Positions 1-8,349 of a stretch of 64,000 bases of DNA are shown piece by piece. This DNA comes from Lysobacter arenosi (lineage in GTDB: Bacteria; Pseudomonadota; Gammaproteobacteria; Xanthomonadales; Xanthomonadaceae): positions 2,604,001-2,668,000 of the forward strand of contig NZ_CP071517.1 of assembly GCF_016613475.2 (NCBI RefSeq), given 5' to 3'. A program made the position numbers and the translations under genes. How positions within the stretch are numbered: the first letter of the stretch is position 1; every line of letters begins with the position of its first letter. The notes under the pieces are model-generated. The model ran no database searches, had not been told where the DNA came from, and saw only the letters and a list, made by a program, of their open reading frames with translations.

Positions 1-290
1 GCGCCGACGGGGCGCGAGCAGGGCCGAAGTGGTATCGCAACCGCGGTGAAAGCGACGTCACCGCGCGCAGTCATGTCGCGCCAGCCCGCGAGGAAGGCCT
101 CGCCGCCGGTCTGGCACGAAAGCGCGCGGGGCGGCCTGCGGGGCAGCCGCGCCCACAAAAGTCCGGACAGGTCCCGGAGCCGAAGTGGGCCTACCGGGCA
201 CACTGAATGCTTCAGAAAGCCTCCGGTCCGCCCTCGCTTGCAGAACGATCGCAGGCGTATGCTGATGTCGCCGCCACCTGGGAGCCGGCC
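1..290. other. No supported gene at the left edge
   Basis: GC-rich stretch before the first lipoprotein gene. Short reading frames exist on both strands, but their translations are Arg/Pro/Ala-rich with no domain, signal peptide or convincing ribosome binding site. It may hold the tail of something outside the window and the promoter of the next gene; nothing specific could be read. Confidence 0.5.
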
Positions 291-872
291 ATGAAACGTT
301 CACTCATTCTGTTCGTCGCGATGGGCATCGCGATGGTCTCCGGCTGCGCGACCACGCCAGCCGTTTTCACCGACTACGACCCGGGCGTGAGCTTCGGCCA
401 GTACCGGACCTACCGCTGGGCGCAGAAGCCGGAAGGCTATTCGCCGCTCGAGCAGCAGCGCCTGGTCGCGGCCGTCGACGCCAAGCTGCGCGAGCGCGGC
501 TGGACACAGTCCACCGAAGCGCAGATCGACATCGTCGCCAACGTCGCCACCGAGACGCGCTACAGCCTCGACAGTTTCTACAGCGGCCCTGCGTGGGGCG
601 GCTGGGGCTGGGGCGGCGGTTGGGGTGGCTGGGGTTGCTGCGGCGGTTGGGGCTGGGGCGCGAGCTACGGCTCGACCACGACCCGCGCCTACACCTACGG
701 CACGCTGGTGCTGGACATGTTCGATGCGCAGAGCAAGCGCGCCATCTGGCGCGGCATTGCGCAGGGCACGGTGCCGTCCGATCCGCAGCGGCAGACCACC
801 AACATGCTCGCCAGCGTCGACAAGATGTTCGCGACCTTCCCGCCGGGCGCGCCGATCGCACAGGCGCAGTAG
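291..872 (+). CDS. DUF4136 family lipoprotein
   Basis: Predicted 193-aa lipoprotein. The N-terminus MKRSLILFVAMG runs into a lipobox ending VSGC at about residues 17-20, so it should be lipidated and held in the cell envelope. The rest matches the DUF4136 pattern (FTDYDPG.SFGQYRTYRW near the start; a C-terminal part on conversion to a low-amplitude beta domain). Function of the family is unknown. I took ATG 291 because a GGGAG Shine-Dalgarno lies just upstream and the signal begins there; a longer frame from 207 has no signal at its start. Odd point: a Trp/Gly-rich insert at about residues 102-123, with two adjacent Cys, sits in the middle of the domain. Ends at a strong hairpin shared with the convergent operon. 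Confidence 0.85.
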   Translation: MKRSLILFVAMGIAMVSGCATTPAVFTDYDPGVSFGQYRTYRWAQKPEGYSPLEQQRLVAAVDAKLRERGWTQSTEAQIDIVANVATETRYSLDSFYSGPAWGGWGWGGGWGGWGCCGGWGWGASYGSTTTRAYTYGTLVLDMFDAQSKRAIWRGIAQGTVPSDPQRQTTNMLASVDKMFATFPPGAPIAQAQ

Positions 873-888
873 CAAGTCAGAACCTGCC

Positions 889-922
889 AGTGCGGCGCCG
901 GGGAGAGATCCGGCGCCGCACT
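889..922. terminator. Bidirectional terminator hairpin
   Basis: Perfect 13-bp inverted repeat (889-901 with 910-922, 8-nt loop), followed on the plus strand by TTCTTC. It lies between two convergent genes that stop at 872 and 927, so it probably ends both the DUF4136 transcript and the six-gene minus-strand operon. Confidence 0.8.
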
Positions 923-926
923 TTCT

Positions 927-2537
927 TCAGCCGCCCCCTTGCGGCGTGAATAGCAGGTCGTGGTAATCCCAGCTGAAGTCCGCCAGCGGCGACACCGCCT
1001 TCATCGTGATGCGGTCGACCTTGCCGTCGGCGTCGACCCCGAAACTGACGTAGGCCGGTTCGGCCGTGCGGTCGTCCCAGCGAACCTGGTACGTGTCGTA
1101 CTGCCAGTGCTCCAGGGTGCCGACCATGTTCGGCGTCTGCTTGAAGTCCAGGCGCAGGCGACCCTTCTCCTGTCGGATCTCAATCGGGCCATACCACGGG
1201 TCGGCAAACTTGCCGGCATAGCCGTTCAACGGCAGCGACGGGCGTGATGGCTTCTTCTCGGTCTTGCTCTTGGCGAGGAAGTCGAGGGCGCCCTGGACGC
1301 GGGCCTTCTTGTAGGCAGCGAAGTCGCCGACCCAATCGCGCTTCGGTCCGCCCAGGTAGTGGTCGAGCAGCTCGAAGGTCAGGCCGCGCAGGACCACGCC
1401 ATCCTCGGAGTTGATCTGCAGCGAGAAGGCGACCTGCTTGTCGGGGATCAGCACCACCATCGTCTGCACGCCGAACACCGCGCCGCCGTGCTCGATGATC
1501 TTGGCACCGCGGTAGTCGCGCACATCCCAGCCCAGCGCGTACGCCGAGAACTGCGGGGTGGCTTCCGCGATCGGCGCCGGATAGGCGTTGATCGGCATCA
1601 GCACCTGTGGCGTCCACATCTCGCGCGAGGCGTCCTCGCTGAAGAGACGGCCCTTGCCGTCCGGCAGTGCGCCGTGGGCGAGCTGGATCTGCAGCCAATG
1701 GCCGAAGTCGTTCGCGCTCGACGACACGCCGCCGGCCGGCGACGCGTTGGCGCCCAGGCTCTGGCGCTCGTCGAGCACTTCCTGCTTGCCGACGCCGCGG
1801 AAGCCGCCGTCCATGCGCGCATGCGGCTGCACGCGGTTGGCGGTAGCCCAGCGGTCGACATCGCGCGTGGTCGAGGTGCCCATGCCGGCCGGCTTGAGCA
1901 CGCGCTCGCGCACGAAGGTTTCCCAATCCTGGCCGCTGACGTCCTCGATCAGCTGGCCGGCGACGGCGTACAGCAGGTTGTCGTAGGCATAGCCGCTGCG
2001 GAAGCTGGTTGCCGGCTTGATGTAGCGCAGGCGGCGCACGGTTTCGGCGCGGCTGAGCGACGAGCGCGGCACGAACATCAGGTCGCCCGCGCCCAGGCCA
2101 AGACCGCTGCGGTGCACGAGCAGATCGCGGATGGTCATCTCGCGCGTGACCCAGGCGTCGTACATCTGGAAGCCGGGGATGTGGTCGATGACCTTGTCGT
2201 CCCAGCCGATCTTGCCTTCGTCGACCAGCACGGCCAGCGCCGCGGTGGTGATCGCCTTGCCGGTCGAACCGGTCGGGAAGATCGTGTCGGCATCGACCGG
2301 CTCGGGCGAGCCCAGCTTGCGGACTCCATAGCCCTTGGCATGCACCACCTTGCCCTGCTCGACGATGGTGACGGCCATGCCGGGCACGCCCTGCTCGCGG
2401 ATCACCGCGTTGACGTGCTCGTCGAGGTCGGCCGGCGGCGCCGCCCACGCGGCAAAGCTGAAGGCGACCCCGGCTACGGCCGGGACGATTCGTAGCAGGG
2501 TTCGCTTGTGCATGCGGCGCTTGGCAGACATGTTCAT
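927..2537 (-). CDS. Serine hydrolase, class C beta-lactamase / D-peptidase family
   Basis: 536-aa protein of the beta-lactamase-like serine hydrolase family (PF00144). Signal peptide at about residues 10-32 (cleavage near FAAWAA), so periplasmic. Catalytic SxxK is S91-T-G-K94 (in FPTGSTGKAI); a YxN-type motif is YDN in SGYAYDNLLYAV; an HGG motif (IIEHGGAVFG) stands for the third box. The C-terminal about 100 residues (from YAGKFADPWYGPI) look like the DUF3471 domain often found behind such hydrolases. The start overlaps the upstream stop by ATGA, implying translational coupling; ATGs at 2531 and 2513 are alternatives. Last gene of the peptide operon. A role in cutting D-amino-acid peptides is inferred from context; an esterase activity is equally possible for the fold. 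Confidence 0.85.
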   Translation of the reverse strand: MNMSAKRRMHKRTLLRIVPAVAGVAFSFAAWAAPPADLDEHVNAVIREQGVPGMAVTIVEQGKVVHAKGYGVRKLGSPEPVDADTIFPTGSTGKAITTAALAVLVDEGKIGWDDKVIDHIPGFQMYDAWVTREMTIRDLLVHRSGLGLGAGDLMFVPRSSLSRAETVRRLRYIKPATSFRSGYAYDNLLYAVAGQLIEDVSGQDWETFVRERVLKPAGMGTSTTRDVDRWATANRVQPHARMDGGFRGVGKQEVLDERQSLGANASPAGGVSSSANDFGHWLQIQLAHGALPDGKGRLFSEDASREMWTPQVLMPINAYPAPIAEATPQFSAYALGWDVRDYRGAKIIEHGGAVFGVQTMVVLIPDKQVAFSLQINSEDGVVLRGLTFELLDHYLGGPKRDWVGDFAAYKKARVQGALDFLAKSKTEKKPSRPSLPLNGYAGKFADPWYGPIEIRQEKGRLRLDFKQTPNMVGTLEHWQYDTYQVRWDDRTAEPAYVSFGVDADGKVDRITMKAVSPLADFSWDYHDLLFTPQGGG

Positions 2538-3577
2538 CCCAGACATTCGTTGATGAGTGCTTCGAACTCGGCGCCGCCGCGGATCGGGTCGGCGACGGCA
2601 CAACCGAGGCGGTCGCTTTCGGCCGCCAGCAGGCGGCGCGCGGCGTCCTCGTCGAGGTGGGCGGTATTGAGGCTGACGCCGCCGCAACGGATGCGCGGAT
2701 TGGTGCGACGGCCCAGCTGCAGGTTCAGCGCGATCGTGTCTTCGATGCTCGGCAACGCGTAGTGCGCATGTCCAAGCACGCGATCACGACCAGGCTGGTG
2801 GCAGACCACGACCACGTCGGGCTGGCTGCCATGGAGCAATGCCAGCGACACGCCGGCGTAGGCCGGATGGAACAGCGAGCCTTGGCCTTCGATGACATCC
2901 CAATGGGCCGCAGCCGCATCCGGCGTGAGCATCTCGGCCGCGCCGGCAGCGAAGTCGGCGATCACCGCATCCATCGGAATGCCGCCGCCGGCGATCAGGA
3001 TCCCGGTCTGGCCGGTGGCGCGGAAGTCCGCATCCAGCCCGCGCGAAGTAAAGGCGCGCGCCAGTGCCAGCGCGGTGTACTTCTTGCCCAGCGCGCAATC
3101 GGTGCCGACGGTCAGCAATCGATTGCCGCTGCGTTTGCGGCCGGTGGCGATCGGCAGCTTGTCCGGCGGACGGCGCACGTCGATCAACTCGCGGCCATGG
3201 CAGGTGGCGGCGCGCTGCAACGCAGGCAGTTCCGACAGCCGCATGTGCATGCCGCTGATGATGTCCAGACCTGCTTCCACCGCGGTGATCAGCGCGGCCA
3301 CCCAATGCTCGGGGATGACACCCCCGGCATTGGCGACGCCGATGACCAGCGCGCGTGCACCGGCCGCGTAGGCCTGCGTCGGCGACATCGCCGGCAGGCC
3401 CGTGCTGACACGGGCGCCGGGTAGCAGGTACTCGCCCACGCACCGCTCCGGCGCCCAGTCACGCAGACCGAAGGCGGTCTTGGCGTAACCGGGTTCCACC
3501 GTGTCCCCCAGGAACAGCAGGTACGGCGCGGGCAGCGCGGGCGGCTCGGATTGGTGCAACGAACGGGCGGCGTGCAT
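2534..3577 (-). CDS. dgcN: DUF1611 family protein, DgcN-like N-acetyltransferase
   Basis: 347-aa cytoplasmic protein of the DUF1611 family. A P-loop-like glycine motif, VGTDCALGKKYTAL, sits at about residues 157-170. Members named DgcN have been described as N-acetylating D-glutamate in a D-Glu catabolic pathway, acting with DgcA, which converts N-acetyl-D-Glu to the L form. Here a DgcA-like gene lies in the same operon (7332-8330), which supports this reading over a generic DUF1611 label. It starts 6 nt after the TonB receptor stop and overlaps the next gene by 4 nt. The family assignment is firm; the D-glutamate activity is inferred from family and context. Confidence 0.75.
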   Translation of the reverse strand: MHAARSLHQSEPPALPAPYLLFLGDTVEPGYAKTAFGLRDWAPERCVGEYLLPGARVSTGLPAMSPTQAYAAGARALVIGVANAGGVIPEHWVAALITAVEAGLDIISGMHMRLSELPALQRAATCHGRELIDVRRPPDKLPIATGRKRSGNRLLTVGTDCALGKKYTALALARAFTSRGLDADFRATGQTGILIAGGGIPMDAVIADFAAGAAEMLTPDAAAAHWDVIEGQGSLFHPAYAGVSLALLHGSQPDVVVVCHQPGRDRVLGHAHYALPSIEDTIALNLQLGRRTNPRIRCGGVSLNTAHLDEDAARRLLAAESDRLGCAVADPIRGGAEFEALINECLG

Positions 3578-3583
3578 CTTCGA

Positions 3584-5953
3584 TCAGAACCTGTAGTCGA
3601 CCTCGATGCCGAAGGTCCGCGGCTGGATGGGCGCGGCGACGAGCTTCTCGGTGACGTCGGTCAGTTCGCTGGTGACGTCGCCGATGGACTGGTACGCGCG
3701 CTCGTCGCTGACATTCTTCACGTACGCGCGGAACGTCCAGTTCTCGTTGCTGATGTAGGCGTTGAGGTCGGCAACGGTGTAAGCGTCCAGCTCCAGCGGC
3801 AGCGTGACATCGCTCATCAGCAGCGTCGGCGGCGCGGTGCTGGGGTCGAGGATGTCCTGGCGCGTGGTGGTGCCGTTGCGGCGCTCGCTGACGTAGCGCA
3901 GGGCGCCGCCGAAGTGCGCGGTCCAGCCGTTGGACAGCGGCAGGTAGTAATCGGCCGTCGCATTCCACGACCACTCGGGCACGTACGGCAGGGCATCACC
4001 CTTGGCGCCGCTGGTGATCTCCACCAGGTACGGCGGCGACGATGCCCGGATCACCGGGAAGCTCTCGTCGAGCTTGGCATCGGTGTAGGAACCGTTGAGG
4101 CCGACCTGGAAGTTCTCGGTGGCATGGAACACCGTGGACAGCTCCATGCCGGTGCTGCTGGCCTTGCCGGCATTGACCAGGCCGGACACGCCGTTGACCA
4201 CCGAGGCCACCTGGATGTCTTCCCACGCGATATGGAAACCGGTCAGGTCGACCTGCACGCGGTTGTCGAGCCACAGCGACTTCAGGCCCAGCTCGTAGTT
4301 GGTCAGCGTCGAGGAATCGACCTGCGAAGGCAGGCCCTCGACCAGCACGTTCGGGCCACCCGGCTGGTAGCCGGTGGCAACGCGCGCGTAGATCATCGCC
4401 TCGTCGCTGAGCTGCAGCTGCGGGCTCAGGCTCCAGGTGAACACGTCCTCGGAGGAGCTGTTGGGCGTGTCGCCGATCGGAAGCAGGATGCCTTCAGTGA
4501 CATTCTGCGAGAAGTCCTGCTCGTTGCGCGCCCAGCGCACGCCGGCACCGATCTTGAAGTCGTCGGTGAAGTTGTAGGCACCGTTGGCGAAGAACGCGGT
4601 TTCCTCGTAGGTGCTCGGGATCGCCATCACCGCCAGCGTGCCGGCGATGCTGTCGTACGGCGCCGGCAGCGGCGAGCCGTCGAGCTGGTTCAACTTGGCG
4701 ACCTGGTTCTGAACGGCGTCTTCCTTGGTGTAGAACACGCCGGCCATCCACTCGAACGGGCCGCTGTCCTTCGAGACCAGGCGGAACTCCTGGGTGAACT
4801 TGTCCAGGTCCAGGCCGATGTCGAACGACGAGCTGCCCGGCTCGGGCAGGCCGAGGAGCAGGTCGGCGACGCCGCCGAACTGGATGGTCGAGTCCTGGCG
4901 CTGGTTGCTGCGCGACTCCGAGTAGCCCGTGGCGGACACGAAGTCGGCCCAGCCCAGGTTCCAGTTGACGGTGGCCGAGTAGAAGTCGACGTCCTTGTAG
5001 AACGGTTCGTCGACGAAGACGTTGTTGGTCAGGTCGCCGAACAACGGCTTGAGCGATTCGGGATCGAGCGCGACCTGGGCGTTGTTGTCGCTGTCGACGG
5101 TCTGCCGCATCGCGGTCAGGTCGAGCGTTGCGGCCTCGCCCTGCCAGCGCATTGCCACGCGCGCACTGGTCTGCTTGCCGGAGTTGATGTCTTCCTCGCC
5201 GTTGACGCTGTTGTCGATGTAGCCCGGCAGCTCGTTCTGGGCGTAGCTCACGCGCAGGCCGAGGCGGTCGTCGACCAGCGGCACGTTGGCACCGAAGCGC
5301 GCGTTCCAGCCCAGGTCACCGGAGTCCTCGACGCTCGACAGGCCGCCGCCGACGCGGAATTCGGTGGCGCTCAGGTCAGGCGCCACCGACACGTACTTGA
5401 TCAGGCCGCCCATCGCGCTGGCGCCGTACAGCGTGCCCTGCGGTCCGCGCAGCACTTCGATGCGGCCGATGTCGTAGGGCAGCAGGTCGAGGGCGAAGAA
5501 GTTGGCGGCCTGGTAGATGCCGCTGGAGCCCAGCGGGGTTTCGTCCAGGTAGGTGCCGACGGTCGCGCTGGAAGACAGCGGCGACACGCCGCGCAGCGAG
5601 ACCTTGGTCTTGCCGGGCGAACCGTTGGTGCTGATGTACAGGCCCGGCACGGTGGCCTGGAAGTCGCTGAGCTGGGTGGCGTGCGCGTTCTCGATGCTCT
5701 CTTCGGTGATCACGCTGATCGAGGACGGCACCTCGCGGATGTTCTCCGAGCGCTTGTTGGCCGTGACCACGACCTTGTCCAGCTCGGTCGCGCTGTGACC
5801 GCCGGCGGAGGCGGCGTCCTGTGCGAAGGCCGATCCGGCCACTGCCATCGCCAGCGTGCCGGTGATGACCATCGCCAGCGGGCTGCGGCGCAGCGTTCGC
5901 ATCGACGTGCGCGTGGATGACATCGGGTTGCTGCTTGCGTCAACGTGATGCAT
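3584..5953 (-). CDS. TonB-dependent outer-membrane receptor
   Basis: 789-aa receptor. Long N-terminal signal (Arg-rich, hydrophobic segment about 26-46, cleavage after AGSAFA), a TonB-box-like segment (ELDKVVVTANKR, about 60-71), then the plug domain (VPSSISVITEESI...; LRGVSPLSSSATVGTYLDETPLG; IEVLRGPQGTLYGASAMGGLIKYV), then a 22-strand type barrel ending in the aromatic signature FGIEVDYRF. No STN signalling domain, so it is probably not a sigma/anti-sigma transducer. Start ATG 5953 has an AGGGGAAC Shine-Dalgarno; ATG 5923 is possible. It sits between a peptide symporter (32 nt upstream) and DgcN (6 nt downstream), so the likely cargo is a peptide or peptidoglycan fragment. Cargo is inferred, not seen. 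Confidence 0.93.
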   Translation of the reverse strand: MHHVDASSNPMSSTRTSMRTLRRSPLAMVITGTLAMAVAGSAFAQDAASAGGHSATELDKVVVTANKRSENIREVPSSISVITEESIENAHATQLSDFQATVPGLYISTNGSPGKTKVSLRGVSPLSSSATVGTYLDETPLGSSGIYQAANFFALDLLPYDIGRIEVLRGPQGTLYGASAMGGLIKYVSVAPDLSATEFRVGGGLSSVEDSGDLGWNARFGANVPLVDDRLGLRVSYAQNELPGYIDNSVNGEEDINSGKQTSARVAMRWQGEAATLDLTAMRQTVDSDNNAQVALDPESLKPLFGDLTNNVFVDEPFYKDVDFYSATVNWNLGWADFVSATGYSESRSNQRQDSTIQFGGVADLLLGLPEPGSSSFDIGLDLDKFTQEFRLVSKDSGPFEWMAGVFYTKEDAVQNQVAKLNQLDGSPLPAPYDSIAGTLAVMAIPSTYEETAFFANGAYNFTDDFKIGAGVRWARNEQDFSQNVTEGILLPIGDTPNSSSEDVFTWSLSPQLQLSDEAMIYARVATGYQPGGPNVLVEGLPSQVDSSTLTNYELGLKSLWLDNRVQVDLTGFHIAWEDIQVASVVNGVSGLVNAGKASSTGMELSTVFHATENFQVGLNGSYTDAKLDESFPVIRASSPPYLVEITSGAKGDALPYVPEWSWNATADYYLPLSNGWTAHFGGALRYVSERRNGTTTRQDILDPSTAPPTLLMSDVTLPLELDAYTVADLNAYISNENWTFRAYVKNVSDERAYQSIGDVTSELTDVTEKLVAAPIQPRTFGIEVDYRF

Positions 5954-5985
5954 ATCGTCGTTCCCCTGGTGGTCTGTGATGCGAA

Positions 5986-7329
5986 CTAAGGAGTCGTCGG
6001 GGCCGCGATCGTGGCCGCCGCAGGCAACTGCGCGACCGCTTCCACCCGGCGGGTGGGACGGTCGAGCAGCCACAGCAGGACGCCGGCGGCGATGCCGACA
6101 GCGCCCATGAGTACGAAGAAAGAGGAAGGCCCGAGCACGCTCCAGTACGTGCCCAGCAAGCCTGCGAGCAGGCTGCCGCCGAAGGTCGCGGAGAACCACG
6201 CGGCGATGGTGGTGGCGCCGTGGCCGGCAGGCGCCAGGCGCGCGAACAGGCCCAGGCCGATCGGCAGGATGAAAAGTTCGCCCGAGGTCAGCACCAGGAA
6301 GAACAGCGCCAGCCAGATCCAGCTCGCCTGTCCTGCCGGTGTGCTTGCGCTGACCGCGGCGAGCATCAGGTAGGCGCAGGCGACGCCGATCGCGCCCATC
6401 GCCATCTTGCGCGCCGGCGCGGGTTCGCGACCGTGTCGCGCCTGCCGCGTCCAGTGCGCCACGAACAACGGCGTGAGCACGATCACCAGCAGTGGATTAA
6501 GCGACTGGAACCAGGTCATCGGGATCACGAAACCACCGAGCATGCTTCCGGCGAGCGTCCGGTTGATGCCGGTGTCGGCCCACAGCGCGATCGTGTTGCC
6601 GACCTGCTCGTAGGCGCCGCGGAACAGCATCACCGTCAGTGCGATGGCGACCAGCACGCGCAGGCGCTGCCACAGTTCATGGCGCTGCAATGCGACGGCG
6701 GGCGTGGCGGCCGTGTCCTTGCGAGTCGGATGCAGCCCTTCCTCGGGCAGGTGGCGCGCGCCGAGCACGTAGATCAGCAGGCCGGCGACCATGCCGATGC
6801 CGGCGGCGCCGAAGCCGTAGTGCCAGCCGTAGAGTTCGCCCAGGGTGCCGCAGACCAGCGGCGCCAGCAGGCCGCCGACATTGATGCCGACGTAATAGAC
6901 GTTGTAGGCCGAGCCGCGACGCGGATCGTCCTTGGCGTACAGGCCGTCGATCTGGCTCGGCAGGCTCGGCAGGAACAGGCCGTTGCCGAGTGCGATCGCC
7001 GCGAGCGCGAAGTAGAACAGGCTCTCGGAGGCCATCAGGAAATGGCCGAACGCCATGATCGAGGCGCCGATGATCACGGCGCGGCGACGGCCGAGCCAGC
7101 GATCGGAGATGACGCCGCCGATGATCGGGGTGAAGTAGACGGTCGCGGTGTACACGCCGTACACCAGCGACGCCTGCTGCTGGCCAAGCAGCAACTGCTT
7201 GGTCATGTAATAGACCAGCAGCGAGCGCATGCCGTAGTAGGAGAAGATCTCCCACATCTGCGTCAGGAACAGCACCGAGAGGCCACGCGGCTGGCCGAAC
7301 AGGTCCCGGCTGCGCGCGCTTGCGACCAT
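5986..7329 (-). CDS. POT/PTR-family proton:peptide symporter (MFS)
   Basis: 447-aa inner-membrane transporter with about 12 hydrophobic segments. The N-terminal signature FLTQMWEIFSYYGMRSLLVYY resembles the ExxERFxYYG motif of proton-coupled oligopeptide transporters, but the Glu-Arg pair is replaced by Glu-Ile, so proton coupling may differ. The second signature, GGVISDRWLGRRRAV, matches the PTR2 loop. Start ATG 7329 lies 2 nt after the DgcA-like stop. Expected role: import into the cytoplasm of di- or tripeptides delivered by the TonB receptor. A drug or other MFS substrate is less likely given the neighbours. Confidence 0.88.
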   Translation of the reverse strand: MVASARSRDLFGQPRGLSVLFLTQMWEIFSYYGMRSLLVYYMTKQLLLGQQQASLVYGVYTATVYFTPIIGGVISDRWLGRRRAVIIGASIMAFGHFLMASESLFYFALAAIALGNGLFLPSLPSQIDGLYAKDDPRRGSAYNVYYVGINVGGLLAPLVCGTLGELYGWHYGFGAAGIGMVAGLLIYVLGARHLPEEGLHPTRKDTAATPAVALQRHELWQRLRVLVAIALTVMLFRGAYEQVGNTIALWADTGINRTLAGSMLGGFVIPMTWFQSLNPLLVIVLTPLFVAHWTRQARHGREPAPARKMAMGAIGVACAYLMLAAVSASTPAGQASWIWLALFFLVLTSGELFILPIGLGLFARLAPAGHGATTIAAWFSATFGGSLLAGLLGTYWSVLGPSSFFVLMGAVGIAAGVLLWLLDRPTRRVEAVAQLPAAATIAAPTTP

Positions 7330-7331
7330 GA

Positions 7332-8330
7332 TCAGCAGCCGCCCCAGACGTTGCCGGGGCAGTCGACCTGGCCGTCGGCGTAGATCACCCCCGGGCTGCG
7401 GTCCTGCGCCAGGAACAACGCGCCGTCGAGATCGACGATGTCGCAATGCTGGCCGAGGACGAAACCGGCGCCCATCGCCCAGCTGGTGCCGATCATGTTG
7501 CCGACCATCACCTGCAGGCCCAGCGCGCGTGCACGCTCGGCCATCAGCAGGCCTTCGGTGAGGCCACCGCATTTGTCGAGCTTGATGTTGACCACGTCGA
7601 AGCGGCCCAGCAGCGGTTCGATCTCGTCCAGGCCCTGCACGCTTTCGTCGGCGGCGATGGCGACGGAGCAATCGAGACCGTCGAGGCAGGCTTCGTCGCC
7701 GCGCGCACACGGCTGCTCGAGCAACGAGACGTCCTCGTCGACCAGCACCGGCACCAGGCGTTGCAGGGTGTCGGCGACATAGCCCTGGTTGGCGTCGACG
7801 CCGAGCCAGACGTCCGGACGCGCAGCGCGCACGGCGCGGACGCGCTCGATGTCGATGTCGACCTCGCCCGTCAGCTTCATCTTGATCGCGCGGGCATGCG
7901 TATAGGCCACCGCGCCGGCGCCCATCACCTGCGGCTCGTCCGCACCCAGTGTGTAGGTCGTCAGCAACGGTCGCGCCGATTCCAGGCCGGCCAGCTTCCA
8001 CACCGGCACGCCGGCGCGGCTGGCCTGCAGCTCCCACAGCGCGCAGTCGAGCGCGTTGCGGGCGCCGCCGGGCGGCAGCAGCGAGCGCAGCTCGTCGCGG
8101 CTGAGCCCGGACTCGATCGCTTCGCGATGCGATTCCAGCGTCGCCAGCATGTCGGCGGGCTCATCGCGAAGGTAATAGACCCCTGCCCCTTCGCCACGGC
8201 CCTGGTGCGGGCCATGGCGCAGGGTCACCACCGTCACCGGCGAATCGCGGAAGACGTGACCGGAGATGCGGAACGGCTTGGCAAGACGAAGCAGTTCATT
8301 GCGGATATCGACACTGACGGCAGTAGCCAC
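7332..8330 (-). CDS. dgcA: Enolase-superfamily dipeptide epimerase / N-acetyl-D-Glu racemase (DgcA-like)
   Basis: 332-aa cytoplasmic muconate-lactonising subgroup enzyme. Visible catalytic set: K150-x-K152 (AIKMKLTG), metal ligands D179 (GVDANQG), E205 (LLEQP) and D228 (IAADES), and the second general base in VNIKLDKCGG (about 247-256). A DLDG motif near residue 300, typical of L-Ala-D/L-Glu epimerases, is present. It may therefore epimerise L-Ala-D-Glu from murein, or act as the N-acetyl-D-Glu racemase DgcA; the DgcN-like gene in the same operon favours the latter. Start is GTG 8330, preceded by AGGA at a good distance; upstream in-frame ATGs lie inside the previous gene. Gap to the upstream gene is 19 nt. 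Confidence 0.85.
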   Translation of the reverse strand: MATAVSVDIRNELLRLAKPFRISGHVFRDSPVTVVTLRHGPHQGRGEGAGVYYLRDEPADMLATLESHREAIESGLSRDELRSLLPPGGARNALDCALWELQASRAGVPVWKLAGLESARPLLTTYTLGADEPQVMGAGAVAYTHARAIKMKLTGEVDIDIERVRAVRAARPDVWLGVDANQGYVADTLQRLVPVLVDEDVSLLEQPCARGDEACLDGLDCSVAIAADESVQGLDEIEPLLGRFDVVNIKLDKCGGLTEGLLMAERARALGLQVMVGNMIGTSWAMGAGFVLGQHCDIVDLDGALFLAQDRSPGVIYADGQVDCPGNVWGGC

Positions 8331-8349
8331 TGAAGTATTCCTGCCGTCG

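Noticed and set aside
3551..5920. A 789-codon open frame on the plus strand opposite the TonB receptor
   Set aside because: It mirrors the receptor gene exactly and translates to Arg/Val/Leu/Gly-rich sequence without domains; long antisense frames are common in high-GC DNA.
5986..8037. Upstream extension of the POT transporter frame
   Set aside because: The extension overlaps the dgcA-like gene and is Arg-rich low-complexity; the POT signature starts at ATG 7329, 2 nt after the preceding stop.
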